Below, piece after piece: positions 43,743-53,830 of a stretch of DNA of 64,000 nt. Position numbers and translations under genes: made by a program. A model generated the notes under the pieces. The model ran no database searches. It saw nothing but the letters and a program-made list of their open reading frames with translations, and was not told the DNA's origin. This DNA comes from Halomonas sp. 'Soap Lake #6'. GTDB lineage: Bacteria > Pseudomonadota > Gammaproteobacteria > Pseudomonadales > Halomonadaceae. The DNA lies in the NCBI RefSeq assembly GCF_003031405.1, contig NZ_CP020469.1, positions 558,001 through 622,000 of the forward strand, read 5' to 3'. The stretch's first letter is position 1. Each line of letters begins with the position of its first letter.

Positions 43743-44915
43743 ATGCAGGTAAGTAGTGTTAATCAAGTCAGCAGCTTTAAAAGTGCCGGTAAATTGATCA
43801 CTGGTTATGGAGCAGCCCAGCAGTTGCAGGTATATGCGCAGTCGCTGGGTATGCAGAGGCCGTTAATCGTTACAGATGCTGGTGTGGTGTCTTCGGGCAC
43901 GCTGGAGGTGATCACCGAGCAGCTCAGTGCACTGAATGTGACCTACGCGGTATTTGATCAGGTCACGCCCGAACCTGAAGTTGAGATTGTTGAGCAATGT
44001 ACCCAGGTGTTTAAGGAGGGGGAGTACGACAGTGTTATCGCTGTAGGCGGCGGAAGTGCGATGGATATCGCTAAATGCGTGGCAGTTTATGCTAGCTATA
44101 AAGGCCAGCTTGAGGAGCTGTTCGGCGAGAACAAAGTGGCCCAGCGTGAGGTACCTCTAATCGCTATGCCGACTACAGCGGGTACTGGATCTGAAGTCAC
44201 TAATATCGCAATTTTGTCTGATAAAGCCCAGCAGATGAAAAAGGGTATTGTCAGCGACTGCTTACTCCCTGATGTTGCCATTGTAGCCCCTGAGCTAACA
44301 CTAAGCTGCCCGCGTTCTGTGACTGCGGCGAGTGGGGTCGATGCGTTGGTACATGCGGTGGAAGCCTACCTTTCTAACTTTGCCACACCCATCACTGATG
44401 CCTTAGCGGTTAAAGCCATGAACATGATCGTGCATGGGCTGCCCAAGGTCTTCGCTAATCCCACCCACCGACAAGCCCGTGAAGATATGGCCACCGGAAG
44501 CCTATTGGCGGGGCTGGCGTTTGGTAATGCTGGCGTGGGGGCGGTACACGCCTTGGCGTATCCGTTAGGGGGGCGTTACCACTTGCCCCATGGCGTCACC
44601 AATGCGCTCTTGCTTCCTTTTGTCATGGAGTGGAACAAGTTGGCTTGCGTCGAGCGCTTTCGAGGTATTGCAGTGGCGTTCGATGAGCCAGTAGCGGGCC
44701 TTTCCGATGATGCGGTAGCTGATTTGGTTATCAAGCGCTTACACAAGCTGTGTGCTGATGTGGAGATCCCTTCAGGCCTGCGCTCGTTTGATATTCCTGA
44801 GTCTGCCATTCCTGAGTTAGCTGCCGAGGCGATTACTGTTGAGCGCCTGTTGCGCAATAACCCGCGGGTATTAACCCCGGCGGACATTGAGGCGATTTAT
44901 CACGCCGCTTATTAA
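43743..44915 (+). CDS. Iron-containing alcohol dehydrogenase (probable 4-hydroxybutyrate or related)
   Basis: 390 residues from the ATG at 43743; an in-frame ATG at 43683 is close to the predicted transcription start and lacks a ribosome site. NAD binding is shown by IAVGGGSAMDIAK, then PTTAGTGSEVT. The metal-ligand region is SGVDALVHAVEAYLS, and HALAYPLGGRYHLPHG holds further histidines. With the divergent succinate-semialdehyde dehydrogenase it could oxidise 4-hydroxybutyrate to succinate. Other primary alcohols or diols are possible. Confidence 0.87.
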   Translation: MQVSSVNQVSSFKSAGKLITGYGAAQQLQVYAQSLGMQRPLIVTDAGVVSSGTLEVITEQLSALNVTYAVFDQVTPEPEVEIVEQCTQVFKEGEYDSVIAVGGGSAMDIAKCVAVYASYKGQLEELFGENKVAQREVPLIAMPTTAGTGSEVTNIAILSDKAQQMKKGIVSDCLLPDVAIVAPELTLSCPRSVTAASGVDALVHAVEAYLSNFATPITDALAVKAMNMIVHGLPKVFANPTHRQAREDMATGSLLAGLAFGNAGVGAVHALAYPLGGRYHLPHGVTNALLLPFVMEWNKLACVERFRGIAVAFDEPVAGLSDDAVADLVIKRLHKLCADVEIPSGLRSFDIPESAIPELAAEAITVERLLRNNPRVLTPADIEAIYHAAY

Positions 44916-44978
44916 CGATCCATAACAACAAAGCGCCTCTTTAAAAATACTAACAATTTTAAAACAGGAGTCCATGCC

Positions 44979-46400
44979 ATGAGTGCTTGGAAGCGTCGCG
45001 TTGACGGTGAAGAGAGCCCGTATACCCCGTTAGGGCCATTTAAACTTCGCTTGCCGTTTTATCACTATCGGTTTGAATTGCCCGATTATCTACAAGGGCT
45101 GTTGATGTGCGCGGTGGATCTTGCCGCGATCCCGTTAATGATGCAGCTATTAGGTATGCCGTTTGAAGCGGCGTTGGCTATTGTGATTTTAAATGGCTTT
45201 CTTTATTTGCTGCATCATTTACTAGGGGACCCGGTTATTCCCGGCTGGATTACCCCCGCTATCCCACTGTTAATGGCGTATGTGTCGATCTTTCCAGAGG
45301 GGGTGGACAGAGTTCACGCACTGATTGCCTTTCAGATGATGCTCGGGGTGCTGGCCTTGGGGCTGGGAGTAACGGGGATGGCGAGTAAAGTGGTGCGGTT
45401 GATTCCCTCGGCCATTAAAGCGGGGGTGATTATGGGGGCAGGGCTGGCAGCTATTGTCGTGGTATTTGATGAAGGTGGCCGCTTTGAGCAGTACCCCTTC
45501 ACTATTGCAATTGCTGTGGGTGTTGCCTTCTATCTGATCTTTTCCCGCCATTTCAACAAACTGAAAGCGCAAGGTGGGTTGTGGGGCACGATTGGTAAAC
45601 TGGGTATTTTCCCGATTATTGTGCTAGCGATTGTAGTGGCGCCGCTGTTTGGTGAAGCGCCATGGCCGGATGTGGAGTGGGGCTTTAGTCAGCCTGATTT
45701 TGCACTGATGTTCAACGAGTACACAGTGTTTGGTGTTGGCTTGCCGCCGTTAATGATGTTTTTAACCGCCATTCCTACCGTGATTGCGGCGTACATCGTA
45801 CTGTTTGGTGACGTGTTGCAAAGCAAGGCGCTTTTGGAGGAGGCTGATGAGAAGCGCCAAGATGAAAAAATTGACTATAGCCCCAACCGCGCACACATGA
45901 TTTTTGGTGGACGCAACTTCGGGATGAGTATTTTTGGTCCTGATGTGGTGATGTGTGGCCCGCTGTGGGCGGCAATGCATGTGGTAACGGTAGAGCGCTA
46001 CAAGCAGGGTAAGGCGGCCATGAACTCCATCTTTGGTGGCTCTGGTTCGTTCCGCTGGGGCACCAATACCGGCTTACTGCTATTGCCCATTGTCAGTTTG
46101 GTGGAGCCTATTCTGGGAATTGCGTTGGCGCTAACGCTGTTGATACAGGGATATGTCAGTGTGCGGATCGGCATTATGGAGGCGCGCAGCCAGCGTGACT
46201 TGGGCATCGCGGGGATTATTGCCGCCATGCTGGTCATTAAAGGCGCTACCTGGGCCTTTGGGGTCGGTATTTTGCTCTGTGCATTAATATACGGTAAGCG
46301 CTTTTTCTCCGGCGAGGTGGATAAAACCTTTGTAAAGGATTGGGAAGAAGCATCACAACCGGTGGTTGACCCTGAGCCTGAAGTGCCGTTGCGCACATAA
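44979..46400 (+). CDS. Multi-spanning permease of uncertain family (NCS2/SulP-like)
   Basis: 473 residues with about 12 hydrophobic segments. A GDPVIPGWITPAIPL stretch is near residue 88 and there is a long soluble loop with DEKRQDEKIDYSPNRAH near 300. The helix pattern resembles the seven-plus-seven fold of xanthine/uracil and sulfate permeases, but I cannot name its family with confidence. It lies between the alcohol dehydrogenase and the activator, behind the sigma-54 promoter. I infer uptake of the substrate of that dehydrogenase. AGGAG precedes the ATG. Confidence 0.7.
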   Translation: MSAWKRRVDGEESPYTPLGPFKLRLPFYHYRFELPDYLQGLLMCAVDLAAIPLMMQLLGMPFEAALAIVILNGFLYLLHHLLGDPVIPGWITPAIPLLMAYVSIFPEGVDRVHALIAFQMMLGVLALGLGVTGMASKVVRLIPSAIKAGVIMGAGLAAIVVVFDEGGRFEQYPFTIAIAVGVAFYLIFSRHFNKLKAQGGLWGTIGKLGIFPIIVLAIVVAPLFGEAPWPDVEWGFSQPDFALMFNEYTVFGVGLPPLMMFLTAIPTVIAAYIVLFGDVLQSKALLEEADEKRQDEKIDYSPNRAHMIFGGRNFGMSIFGPDVVMCGPLWAAMHVVTVERYKQGKAAMNSIFGGSGSFRWGTNTGLLLLPIVSLVEPILGIALALTLLIQGYVSVRIGIMEARSQRDLGIAGIIAAMLVIKGATWAFGVGILLCALIYGKRFFSGEVDKTFVKDWEEASQPVVDPEPEVPLRT

Positions 46401-46495
46401 TAGCTTCAGCCTTTATAGTGGCTTAACAGCCAGCAGGCTAGAAAACCGTTGCCCGTTGTGAAAGCGGTGGGCAATGGTCTATCAGAGGAGCTGCT

Positions 46496-48082
46496 ATGCA
46501 GCATATCGAAGAGCACCTTTCCATGGCTGCAGCATTGCCATTGTTTGACCAACAGGGTACGGACGCGGTGGAGGTGTTTAATGCCCTGGGCCAAGTGATA
46601 GGTGTGTTAACCCGTACCGATATTGAAGAAGCACAGCGCAATGCGGCATTAAGCCAGCGGGTGGGCGCATGTATGCGCTATCGAGTAACCGGGGGCAAAC
46701 TTCCTTCTGAAGCTGAGAACGTTTATGCCTTTGGCTTTGATCAGGAGCCATTATGCTCCCTCTTAGATGCTTTGCATGATGGGGTGTATATCACTGATGC
46801 GAATGGTATTACGGTCACTATCAACAAGGCCTATGAGCGTATTACCGGCATCTCCCGTGACGAGGTGGTGGGGTTTCATATGGCCGACCTGGTGAAGGCG
46901 GGGTTTATCTCTAAGTCAGCATCGTTGGAGGTTCTTCGCGAACGACGCCCGATTACCCTGGTGCAGACTATTCATGACAGCCGCAAAATTGTGGTGACCG
47001 GTACGCCCATGTTCAATGCTGATGGCTCAATTGCGTATGTGGTGACGAGTGTGCGCGATATTACGGAGTTGCTACTGGCGAAGCATGCCCAGGAGCAGTT
47101 AGAGCAAATTCAGCGCTTGCGTGAGGTGTATACAGTACCTGAGGTAACGGCACTTGGTGCGCCAGGAGTGATTACTAGCCAGCAGACAGAGCCATGTTTT
47201 GCGTTAGCTAGTCGGGTGGCCAAATCGTCCGCGAAGATATTGATTCAAGGTGAAACCGGCACCGGTAAAACGTTATTGGCACGCTATATACATCAGCAGA
47301 GTGATCGGGCTGATGGCCCCTTTATGGAGCTTAACTGCGCGGCGTTTCCCGAAGGCTTACTGGAAGCGGAACTGTTTGGTTATACCTCGGGGGCGTTTAC
47401 TGGAGCGTCACCAAGAGGTAAGCAGGGGTTACTGGATGTGGCCCATGGGGGAACGCTTTTTCTGGATGAAATTGGTGATTTGCCGTTAGCTCTGCAGGTA
47501 AAGCTGTTAAAGGTGGTGGAGGAGAATCGCTATTTGCCGGTAGGGGGAACGACGTTTCGTCAGACCAACGTACGTTTGATTACGGCCACGCATCAAAACT
47601 TACTTGAACGTGTTAAAAAAGGGCTGTTTCGCGAGGATTTTTTTTATCGTATCAGCGTAGTACCCCTTTGGTTGCCACCACTGCGCCAGCGGCGCGATGA
47701 AGTGATCCCTCTGCTGAATTACTACTTATCTTATTTTAATCAGCTACATGGGCTTAATTGTTGCTGGAACCCTGAGTCATTAGAGTTGCTGGCAGGCTAC
47801 TCTTGGCCAGGTAATATACGAGAGCTAATCAACGTAACCGAACGGTTGGCGGTCACCGCACTGGATGATGAAATAACTAGTGCTGCCCTACCTTCAGATT
47901 TGTTTCCCTGTGCTTCTTACAATGAGCCGACCCTGCAAGGTGATCTGCGTCAGCAGGTGATGCAGTTTGAGCAACGATTAATCCAGCAAGCGCTTGCTGA
48001 GTATGGCACGACACGTGCGGCAGCTGCTGTACTGGGTATTGATCAATCGACACTGGTGAAAAAGAAACAGCGCTGGCGCTAG
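46496..48082 (+). CDS. Sigma-54-dependent activator with PAS and AAA+ domains
   Basis: 528 residues. Residues 1-50 look like half a CBS domain ([20 protein letters not shown]). A PAS domain follows (about 85-195), then the AAA+ core with Walker A GETGTGKT (252-259), the sigma-54 contact loop GAFTGA (299-304) and Walker [15 protein letters not shown] Fis/TyrR-like helix-turn-helix ends the protein ([20 protein letters not shown]). AGAGGAG precedes the ATG. It probably activates the promoter at 43645 in response to a ligand sensed by the N-terminal part. Confidence 0.93.
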   Translation: MQHIEEHLSMAAALPLFDQQGTDAVEVFNALGQVIGVLTRTDIEEAQRNAALSQRVGACMRYRVTGGKLPSEAENVYAFGFDQEPLCSLLDALHDGVYITDANGITVTINKAYERITGISRDEVVGFHMADLVKAGFISKSASLEVLRERRPITLVQTIHDSRKIVVTGTPMFNADGSIAYVVTSVRDITELLLAKHAQEQLEQIQRLREVYTVPEVTALGAPGVITSQQTEPCFALASRVAKSSAKILIQGETGTGKTLLARYIHQQSDRADGPFMELNCAAFPEGLLEAELFGYTSGAFTGASPRGKQGLLDVAHGGTLFLDEIGDLPLALQVKLLKVVEENRYLPVGGTTFRQTNVRLITATHQNLLERVKKGLFREDFFYRISVVPLWLPPLRQRRDEVIPLLNYYLSYFNQLHGLNCCWNPESLELLAGYSWPGNIRELINVTERLAVTALDDEITSAALPSDLFPCASYNEPTLQGDLRQQVMQFEQRLIQQALAEYGTTRAAAAVLGIDQSTLVKKKQRWR

Positions 48083-48112
48083 ATAATATTGTGCACATTT
48101 GAGGTTCGAGCT

Positions 48113-48751
48113 TTATTTAAAAGTCGGCCCACCCGCTCGCTCGCCCCATACCTCTTCTAAACGATTATCACGACCGCAGTTGTGGCGATAGAATCGGTAA
48201 CGCAGCGGATTTTTTTGATAGTAAGCCTGATGGTACTCTTCAGCTTCCCAAAACTCGCTAGCAGGAACAATTTGTGTGGCGACTTCGCGGTCAAAGCGCT
48301 GCTCTATCTCGGCTTTGGTGGCTTCGGCTAGCTCGCGTTGCTCGTCGTCATGGTAGAAGATGGCTGACCGATATTGCGTACCAACGTCGCAGAACTGTTG
48401 ATTAATCGCAAAGGGGTCAACGTTGTACCAAAAAATTTCCAGAAGCTGTGCGTAGCTGATTTCCTCGGGATTAAAGATTACCTCAACGGCTTGGGCATGC
48501 CCCGTGTCTCCGCGGCCGATCTCTTGGTAGGTGGGGTTCTCACGCTCCCCGCCGGTATAGCCTGAACTGGTGGAGATAACGCCTGCTTGGCGATCATAAG
48601 GAGGCTCCATACACCAAAAGCAGCCACCTGCGAACGTAGCGACTGCATTGGGCTGGGCTTGATTAGATTGAGCCTGAATCGAGGCACTGACCAAGCTGGC
48701 CGCTGCTATTACGCAAAGCGTTAAAGGGCGGGCGTAGGCAAAACGCGACAT
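48113..48751 (-). CDS. msrA: Peptide methionine sulfoxide reductase MsrA, exported form
   Basis: 212 residues. An N-terminal export signal (LTLCVIAAASLVSASIQA) precedes the catalytic AGGCFWCMEPPY (Cys44, Cys47) and the MsrA core with SSGYTGG, GDTGHAQAVEV and QFCDVGTQYRS. It repairs methionine S-sulfoxide in proteins, here probably in the periplasm rather than the cytoplasm. It is a single gene on the minus strand, convergent with the activator gene. Confidence 0.92.
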   Translation of the reverse strand: MSRFAYARPLTLCVIAAASLVSASIQAQSNQAQPNAVATFAGGCFWCMEPPYDRQAGVISTSSGYTGGERENPTYQEIGRGDTGHAQAVEVIFNPEEISYAQLLEIFWYNVDPFAINQQFCDVGTQYRSAIFYHDDEQRELAEATKAEIEQRFDREVATQIVPASEFWEAEEYHQAYYQKNPLRYRFYRHNCGRDNRLEEVWGERAGGPTFK

Positions 48752-48810
48752 GGAAACGCTCCAGAGAAGGTAAAGGGAGGCTTACGGAGTATGAGTCAGT
48801 GCATGACACT

Positions 48811-48846
48811 AGGTTCCACACTCTGACGAGGTTCCACACTCTGACT
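48811..48846. repeat. Two 18-bp tandem units before msrA
   Basis: AGGTTCCACACTCTGAC plus one base occurs twice in a row (48811 and 48829), 60-95 bases before the msrA start and just after the LysR gene stop. It may be a doubled regulator site. Confidence 0.7.
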
Positions 48847-48877
48847 AGGTGAAGCAGTTGTCGTGTATATGAATCGT

Positions 48878-49780
48878 CTAGCCTGGGCGGTGGGGCCATA
48901 CCGTATCCAGCGTATCTAGTGCGGCTTTAATGGTGGGTTCTGCAGCACGGTCCCTGCGCCATATCAAGCTAAGTGCACAGGGCAGGCGAACATTCTCCGC
49001 GACGGCTAAGCCTCTCTCTTGGCGTTCGGCCATGGCCAGTGCATCCCGCGCTAAGCTAAGCCCCACACCAGCACGTACTAAATCTAGCATGCACGCTTCT
49101 TGATCTACCTGGGCAACTCGGTTAGGTGTGACGCCACTGTTGGCTAATACACGCTTCAGCAGTCGATGGTGGGCCGAAACAGGAGGTGTCACAATCCAGG
49201 GAAGTTGTGCCAACACTTCCCATCGGGTATCCGCTAGCTTTGCTTCCCAGCCCGCAGGCGCCACTACGTGGTAATGGAAGTGAGTGAGTTCACGCCAGGC
49301 AAGCACCTCATTGTCAGTACCTTCACCGGGCGGAGCGAGAAAAAAGCCCACATCCAAGTCGCTTTGTTCCACATCCGCTAACACGCTACCGCTCATACCG
49401 TGGTGTAGCTCGGTTTCCAGCTGCGGAGCACGGGCCATCAATCGGCTAAGAAAATCGCCGAGGCGGATAAACTCTGGGTCGACTATGGTGCCAATTTTTA
49501 GTTTACCCCGCAGAGTGCTGTGTAAGGCGCTGGCACTTTGTTCAAAGGCTAAAGCACTGGCTAGAGCATTCTCCGCGGCGGGTAGCAGCGCGTAGCCATC
49601 GGCGGTAAGCGTTAATCCTTGAGGGCGGCGGGTAAACAGCGTTAAACCTAGATGCTGCTGGAGCTGCTTCAGCTTTAGGCTGATGGCTGGCTGGGTAAGG
49701 TGCAGTTGTTCCGCAGCCCGTGAAACGCTACCGGTGCGTGCGACGGTGACAAAGGCACGTAGTGCTGCGTACTCCTGCAT
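48878..49780 (-). CDS. LysR family transcriptional regulator
   Basis: 300 residues. The winged helix-turn-helix is at 5-65 (FVTVARTGSVSRAAEQLHLT, QPAISLKLKQLQQHLG), followed by a LysR substrate-binding domain (ISLKLKQ linker to the C terminus). The ATG at 49780 has GGAG 7 bases before it. It is divergent from mmsA and the GMC oxidoreductase gene. By analogy with 3-hydroxypropionate-responsive LysR proteins in pseudomonads, it probably controls them. Confidence 0.92.
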   Translation of the reverse strand: MQEYAALRAFVTVARTGSVSRAAEQLHLTQPAISLKLKQLQQHLGLTLFTRRPQGLTLTADGYALLPAAENALASALAFEQSASALHSTLRGKLKIGTIVDPEFIRLGDFLSRLMARAPQLETELHHGMSGSVLADVEQSDLDVGFFLAPPGEGTDNEVLAWRELTHFHYHVVAPAGWEAKLADTRWEVLAQLPWIVTPPVSAHHRLLKRVLANSGVTPNRVAQVDQEACMLDLVRAGVGLSLARDALAMAERQERGLAVAENVRLPCALSLIWRRDRAAEPTIKAALDTLDTVWPHRPG

Positions 49781-49917
49781 CAATGGGCTCCGCTATTGTT
49801 GTGTTATTAGTAAAGCTTATATCTGGGTTAAAAATTACTCAATTGATTGCCGTGTAAACGGGGGTAGGCTGATGGGGTATCACTGATTACTTAAGCACTC
49901 TTTATAAAGGTAGCTCC

Positions 49918-51429
49918 ATGACAACAACAGCCATTCACCATTTTATTAACGGCCAAGTAAGCGCAGGCGACTCGGTTAACGGTCAAAACGTATTTAATCC
50001 CGCCACTGGTGAAGTAACAGGGCGAGTGTCATTGGCTTCCCAGGCGGATGTAGATGCTGCTGTGCAGGCTGCTCAGGCGGCATTTCCAGCCTGGGCCGAC
50101 ACCCCGCCCATTCGCCGTGCCCGGGTGTTGTTTAAGTTTTTGGAACTGCTTAACGCTCATAAAGATGCTCTGGCCGAAGCGATTACCAAAGAGCACGGCA
50201 AAGTATTTACCGATGCCCAGGGAGAAGTGGCCAGGGGGATCGATATTGTTGAGTTCGCTTGTGGCATTCCACAGCTGCTCAAAGGTGACTACACCGAGCA
50301 GGTAAGTACCGGTATTGATAACTGGACCCTGCGCCAGCCACTAGGTGTGGTGGCAGGTATTACGCCGTTTAACTTCCCCGTGATGGTACCCATGTGGATG
50401 TTCCCGATTGCCATTGCGGCGGGTAATACCTTTGTTCTTAAGCCCAGCCCTTTAGACCCCAGTGCATCGTTGATGATTGCTGAGCTGTTAAAGCAGGCGG
50501 GTCTGCCGGATGGCGTGTTTAACGTCGTGCAGGGCGATAAAGACAGCGTTGAAGCGCTGATAGACCACCCCGATGTTAAAGCGCTTTCGTTTGTGGGTTC
50601 TACACCGATAGCTAACCTGATTTACGAGCGCGGTGCCAAGCACGGCAAGCGCGTGCAGGCACTAGGTGGGGCGAAGAACCACATGGTGGTGATGCCCGAT
50701 GCTCACCTGGATAAAGCAGTGGATGCGTTGATTGGTGCTGCATACGGCAGTGCGGGTGAGCGCTGCATGGCGATTAGCGTGGCGGTATTGGTAGGCGACG
50801 TGGCTGATGAGATTGTGCCTATGTTAACTGAGCGTGCCAAAACACTGAAAGTTAAAGATGGCATGCAGTTAGATGCAGAAATGGGGCCGATTGTGACCCA
50901 GCAAGCTCACCAGCGTATTACCGGCTATATCGAAAAAGGCGTGGCTGAAGGCGCCCAACTCGCGGTGGATGGCCGTGATTTTGATTCCGGCCAGGCGGGT
51001 GAGGGCTGTAGTGAAGGCTTCTGGATGGGCGGCACGCTGTTTGACCACGTCACCCCTGCAATGACTATCTATAAAGAAGAGATTTTTGGCCCGGTGCTGG
51101 TGTGTGTACGAGTGCCCGACGTGGCCACGGCGATTCAACTGATCAATGATCATGAGTTTGGTAACGGAGTGAGCTGCTTCACCGAGAGCGGCAGTATCGC
51201 TCGTGAATTTGGTCGTCGTATCCAGGTGGGGATGGTTGGCATTAATGTACCTATTCCGGTACCCATGGCGTGGCACGGCTTTGGTGGCTGGAAACGTTCG
51301 CTATTTGGTGACACCCACGCCTACGGAGAAGAGGGCGTACGTTTTTATACCAAACAGAAATCGATTATGCAGCGCTGGTCCGACTCCATCGATGCGGGCG
51401 CTGAGTTTGTGATGCCGACGGCGAAGTAA
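49918..51429 (+). CDS. mmsA: CoA-acylating (methyl)malonate-semialdehyde dehydrogenase
   Basis: 503 residues. The nucleophile is Cys283 in [10 protein letters not shown], and [12 protein letters not shown] replaces the general-base Glu found in hydrolytic ALDHs, as expected for the CoA-acylating MmsA type. It converts malonate or methylmalonate semialdehyde to acetyl- or propionyl-CoA. In this pair with a GMC oxidoreductase it resembles DddC of DMSP-degrading Halomonas, where malonate semialdehyde from 3-hydroxypropionate is the substrate. Valine breakdown is the alternative role. Confidence 0.92.
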   Translation: MTTTAIHHFINGQVSAGDSVNGQNVFNPATGEVTGRVSLASQADVDAAVQAAQAAFPAWADTPPIRRARVLFKFLELLNAHKDALAEAITKEHGKVFTDAQGEVARGIDIVEFACGIPQLLKGDYTEQVSTGIDNWTLRQPLGVVAGITPFNFPVMVPMWMFPIAIAAGNTFVLKPSPLDPSASLMIAELLKQAGLPDGVFNVVQGDKDSVEALIDHPDVKALSFVGSTPIANLIYERGAKHGKRVQALGGAKNHMVVMPDAHLDKAVDALIGAAYGSAGERCMAISVAVLVGDVADEIVPMLTERAKTLKVKDGMQLDAEMGPIVTQQAHQRITGYIEKGVAEGAQLAVDGRDFDSGQAGEGCSEGFWMGGTLFDHVTPAMTIYKEEIFGPVLVCVRVPDVATAIQLINDHEFGNGVSCFTESGSIAREFGRRIQVGMVGINVPIPVPMAWHGFGGWKRSLFGDTHAYGEEGVRFYTKQKSIMQRWSDSIDAGAEFVMPTAK

Positions 51430-51456
51430 CGCCACCACGTTACGGGAGCCAAGCTC

Positions 51457-53112
51457 ATGTCACAGGCAGCTAATAACAACTTCGACTATATCGTGATTGG
51501 TGCAGGCACCGCAGGGTGCCTGATGGCCAACCGGCTAAGCGCCGACCCCAATAACAAGGTGCTGTTGATTGAAGCGGGTGGCCGCGATAACTACCACTGG
51601 ATCCATATCCCGGTGGGCTATCTCTACTGCATTAATAACCCGCGCACTGACTGGCTGTTTCGCACTGAACCTGACAAGGGGCTAAACGGCCGCTCGTTAA
51701 TCTACCCCCGTGGCAAAACTCTGGGTGGTTGCTCCAGCATTAACGGTATGATTTACATGCGCGGCCAGGCGCGGGACTACGATCACTGGGCAGAGGTGAC
51801 CAGTAGCGACGAATGGTGCTGGAGAAACTGTCTGCCCGACTTTATTAAGCATGAGCACCACTACCGGCTGGATGAAGGTAAAGAAAGTGATGCTAGCCAC
51901 CGTGAGTTTCATGGGCATGGTGGAGAGTGGCGGGTAGAAAAGCAGCGCCTTAACTGGCAGGTACTGGATGATTTTGCTGAAGCTGCCACTCAGGCGGGCA
52001 TTCCACGTACCCAAGACTTCAACCGAGGCAGCAATGAAGGTGTTGCCTATTTTGAAGTAAACCAGAAGGATGGTTGGCGCTGGAATACCGCCAAAGCTTT
52101 TTTGCGAACCGCCCTCAAACGCGACAATCTAACGCTGTGGCACTCTACCCAGGTAAACCAGCTCTGCTTTGAAAAAGAGCAAGATACGCCCCGCTGCTGC
52201 GCGGTAGAGGTAGTGCGAAATGGCGAGCCTGTGAGGGTGAGTGCGCAAAAGGAAGTGGTATTGTGCGCGGGGGCGATTGGCTCACCGCATTTGTTGCTGC
52301 TATCTGGAGTAGGGCCTGCTGAACACCTGCGTGAACATAATATAGCGCTCGTTCATGACCTGCCAGGAGTGGGTGAAAACTTGCAAGACCACCTCCAAAT
52401 ACGCTCGGTGTATCGTGTAAGCAATGCCAAAACCCTCAATGTTATGGCCAGTACCCTCTTGGGGAAGGCCGCTATTGGCTGGGAGTATCTGACCAAGCGT
52501 ACTGGTCCAATGAGCATGGCGCCTTCGCAGCTTGGCGCCTTTACACGCAGCTCCGATGAGTACACTCACCCAAATATTCAGTACCACGTACAGCCGCTAA
52601 GCCTGGAAGCCTTTGGGCAGCCGTTGCACCCCTATCCGGCAATTACCGCCAGCGTGTGTAACTTAAATCCTACCAGTCGGGGAACAGTACGTTTGAAAAG
52701 CTGCGATCCGCGTCAAGCGCCCTCCATTTCACCTAACTACTTAAGCACGCCGGAAGATCGCAAGGTAGCTGCCGACTCGCTTAGAGTGACGCGGCGAATT
52801 GCGGAGCAGCCTGCGTTTGCTAAATATGCGCCGGAGGAGGTGAAGCCCGGAGTTGAGTACCAAACTGACGATGAGCTGGCGCGTCTAGCCGGTGATATTG
52901 GTACGACGATATTTCACCCGGTAGGCACTACGCGAATGGGCAGGGCAGATGACCCTATGGCGGTGGTAGATGCGCGGCTTCGGGTGCGTGGAGTGAAGGG
53001 ATTACGTGTGGCGGACGCGGGAATAATGCCTACAATAACCAGTGGTAACACCAATTCACCGACATTGATGATCGCTGAAAAGGCAGCAAATTGGATTTTG
53101 GAAGAAAATTAA
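51457..53112 (+). CDS. GMC-family FAD-dependent alcohol dehydrogenase (3-hydroxypropionate dehydrogenase candidate)
   Basis: 551 residues with the FAD motif [18 protein letters not shown] at the N terminus. GMC signature one is [20 protein letters not shown], signature two is [15 protein letters not shown], and the catalytic histidine region is [10 protein letters not shown]. It resembles choline dehydrogenase and DddA-type proteins. Its position 27 bases after the semialdehyde dehydrogenase gene suggests oxidation of 3-hydroxypropionate to malonate semialdehyde. No betaine aldehyde dehydrogenase is adjacent, which argues against a choline role. Confidence 0.88.
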   Translation: MSQAANNNFDYIVIGAGTAGCLMANRLSADPNNKVLLIEAGGRDNYHWIHIPVGYLYCINNPRTDWLFRTEPDKGLNGRSLIYPRGKTLGGCSSINGMIYMRGQARDYDHWAEVTSSDEWCWRNCLPDFIKHEHHYRLDEGKESDASHREFHGHGGEWRVEKQRLNWQVLDDFAEAATQAGIPRTQDFNRGSNEGVAYFEVNQKDGWRWNTAKAFLRTALKRDNLTLWHSTQVNQLCFEKEQDTPRCCAVEVVRNGEPVRVSAQKEVVLCAGAIGSPHLLLLSGVGPAEHLREHNIALVHDLPGVGENLQDHLQIRSVYRVSNAKTLNVMASTLLGKAAIGWEYLTKRTGPMSMAPSQLGAFTRSSDEYTHPNIQYHVQPLSLEAFGQPLHPYPAITASVCNLNPTSRGTVRLKSCDPRQAPSISPNYLSTPEDRKVAADSLRVTRRIAEQPAFAKYAPEEVKPGVEYQTDDELARLAGDIGTTIFHPVGTTRMGRADDPMAVVDARLRVRGVKGLRVADAGIMPTITSGNTNSPTLMIAEKAANWILEEN

Positions 53113-53311
53113 TTGCATTGTCATTTTTTTCTATCATAGTGTTGACGTGCGGCTAAGTTGAGCGCATGCTAAAAGCAGTTGGTTAGCAAGTCGAACGTTG
53201 TCAGCAGTATCGAAACGCCCAAGCGTTTAGTCTGGTGAAAGTTTCTTGTTCTACCCACTGCAACTCGGGTATTACCCGGCTCTACATCAAGCTATATTGA
53301 GGATTTCGATC

Positions 53312-53515
53312 ATGGCAACTGGTACCGTTAAGTGGTTTAACGACACTAAAGGTTTTGGCTTCATTTCTCCGGACGACAATGGCGACGACCTGTTCGCGCA
53401 CTTCTCCGAAATTCAAGCTGACGGCTTCAAAACTCTGCAAGACGGCCAGAAGGTTTCCTTCGACGTCACCCAGGGTAAAAAAGGCCTTCAGGCTTCTAAC
53501 ATCAAAGTTCTTTAA
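53312..53515 (+). CDS. Cold-shock family protein (CspA type)
   Basis: 67 residues from the ATG at 53312, which begins the conserved [21 protein letters not shown]1 is KGFGFI and RNP2-like is DLFAHFSEI. It is a single-strand nucleic-acid binding chaperone. The upstream in-frame ATG at 53246 lies in the long leader and is not part of the protein. The leader of about 150-200 bases is typical of cold-shock genes, and a terminator follows. Confidence 0.95.
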   Translation: MATGTVKWFNDTKGFGFISPDDNGDDLFAHFSEIQADGFKTLQDGQKVSFDVTQGKKGLQASNIKVL

Positions 53516-53564
53516 TCAGAACTGATGATGTTAACTGCTAGCGTATAACGCTAACAGTGATGAA

Positions 53565-53590
53565 AACCCCGCCAAGTGCGGGGTTTTTTT
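53565..53590 (+). terminator. Terminator of the cold-shock gene
   Basis: AACCCCGC pairs with GCGGGGTT across a 5-base loop, and a run of seven T's begins within the stem. A second small inverted repeat (TAGCGT/ACGCTA near 53540-53554) lies just before it. Confidence 0.92.
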
Positions 53591-53627
53591 ATTGCTGAAT
53601 TGCCTGCGACATTAAACTGGTCAAAAT

Positions 53628-53695
53628 CTCACACCTCACACCTCACACCTCACACCTCACACCTCACACCTCACACCTCACACCTCACACCTCAC
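53628..53695 (+). repeat. Heptanucleotide tandem repeat (CTCACAC), about 9.7 copies
   Basis: Sixty-eight bases of perfect CTCACAC units lie between the cold-shock terminator and the SLC13/TrkA-C permease gene, ending 135 bases before its start. The remainder of the gap (53696-53830) is AT-rich and promoter-like. Copy number is likely to vary between strains. Confidence 0.95.
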
Positions 53696-53830
53696 TAATT
53701 AATCATATATTCTTTTTTGGTCTTAATGTGTTTCTAAAAATAACTTTTTAGAATATCTGAGAGGCGGCACAATGACCCATGCTTTTTCGTTAAGGCTTTT
53801 TATAAAGCTTGTTACTAAGGACACAGGGTT

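Noticed and set aside
46437..46480. Terminator between the permease and activator genes
   Set aside because: TTGCCC and GGGCAA can pair across 14 bases, but the stem is short and no T-run follows.
51457..53112. Choline dehydrogenase BetA
   Set aside because: No betaine aldehyde dehydrogenase or BetI is adjacent; the partner is a CoA-acylating semialdehyde dehydrogenase.
53246..53311. N-terminal extension of the cold-shock protein
   Set aside because: The conserved protein begins at 53312 with GAGGA before it. The region upstream is the long leader.
53628..53695. CRISPR array
   Set aside because: The units are 7 bp, directly adjacent and without spacers. It is a simple tandem repeat.
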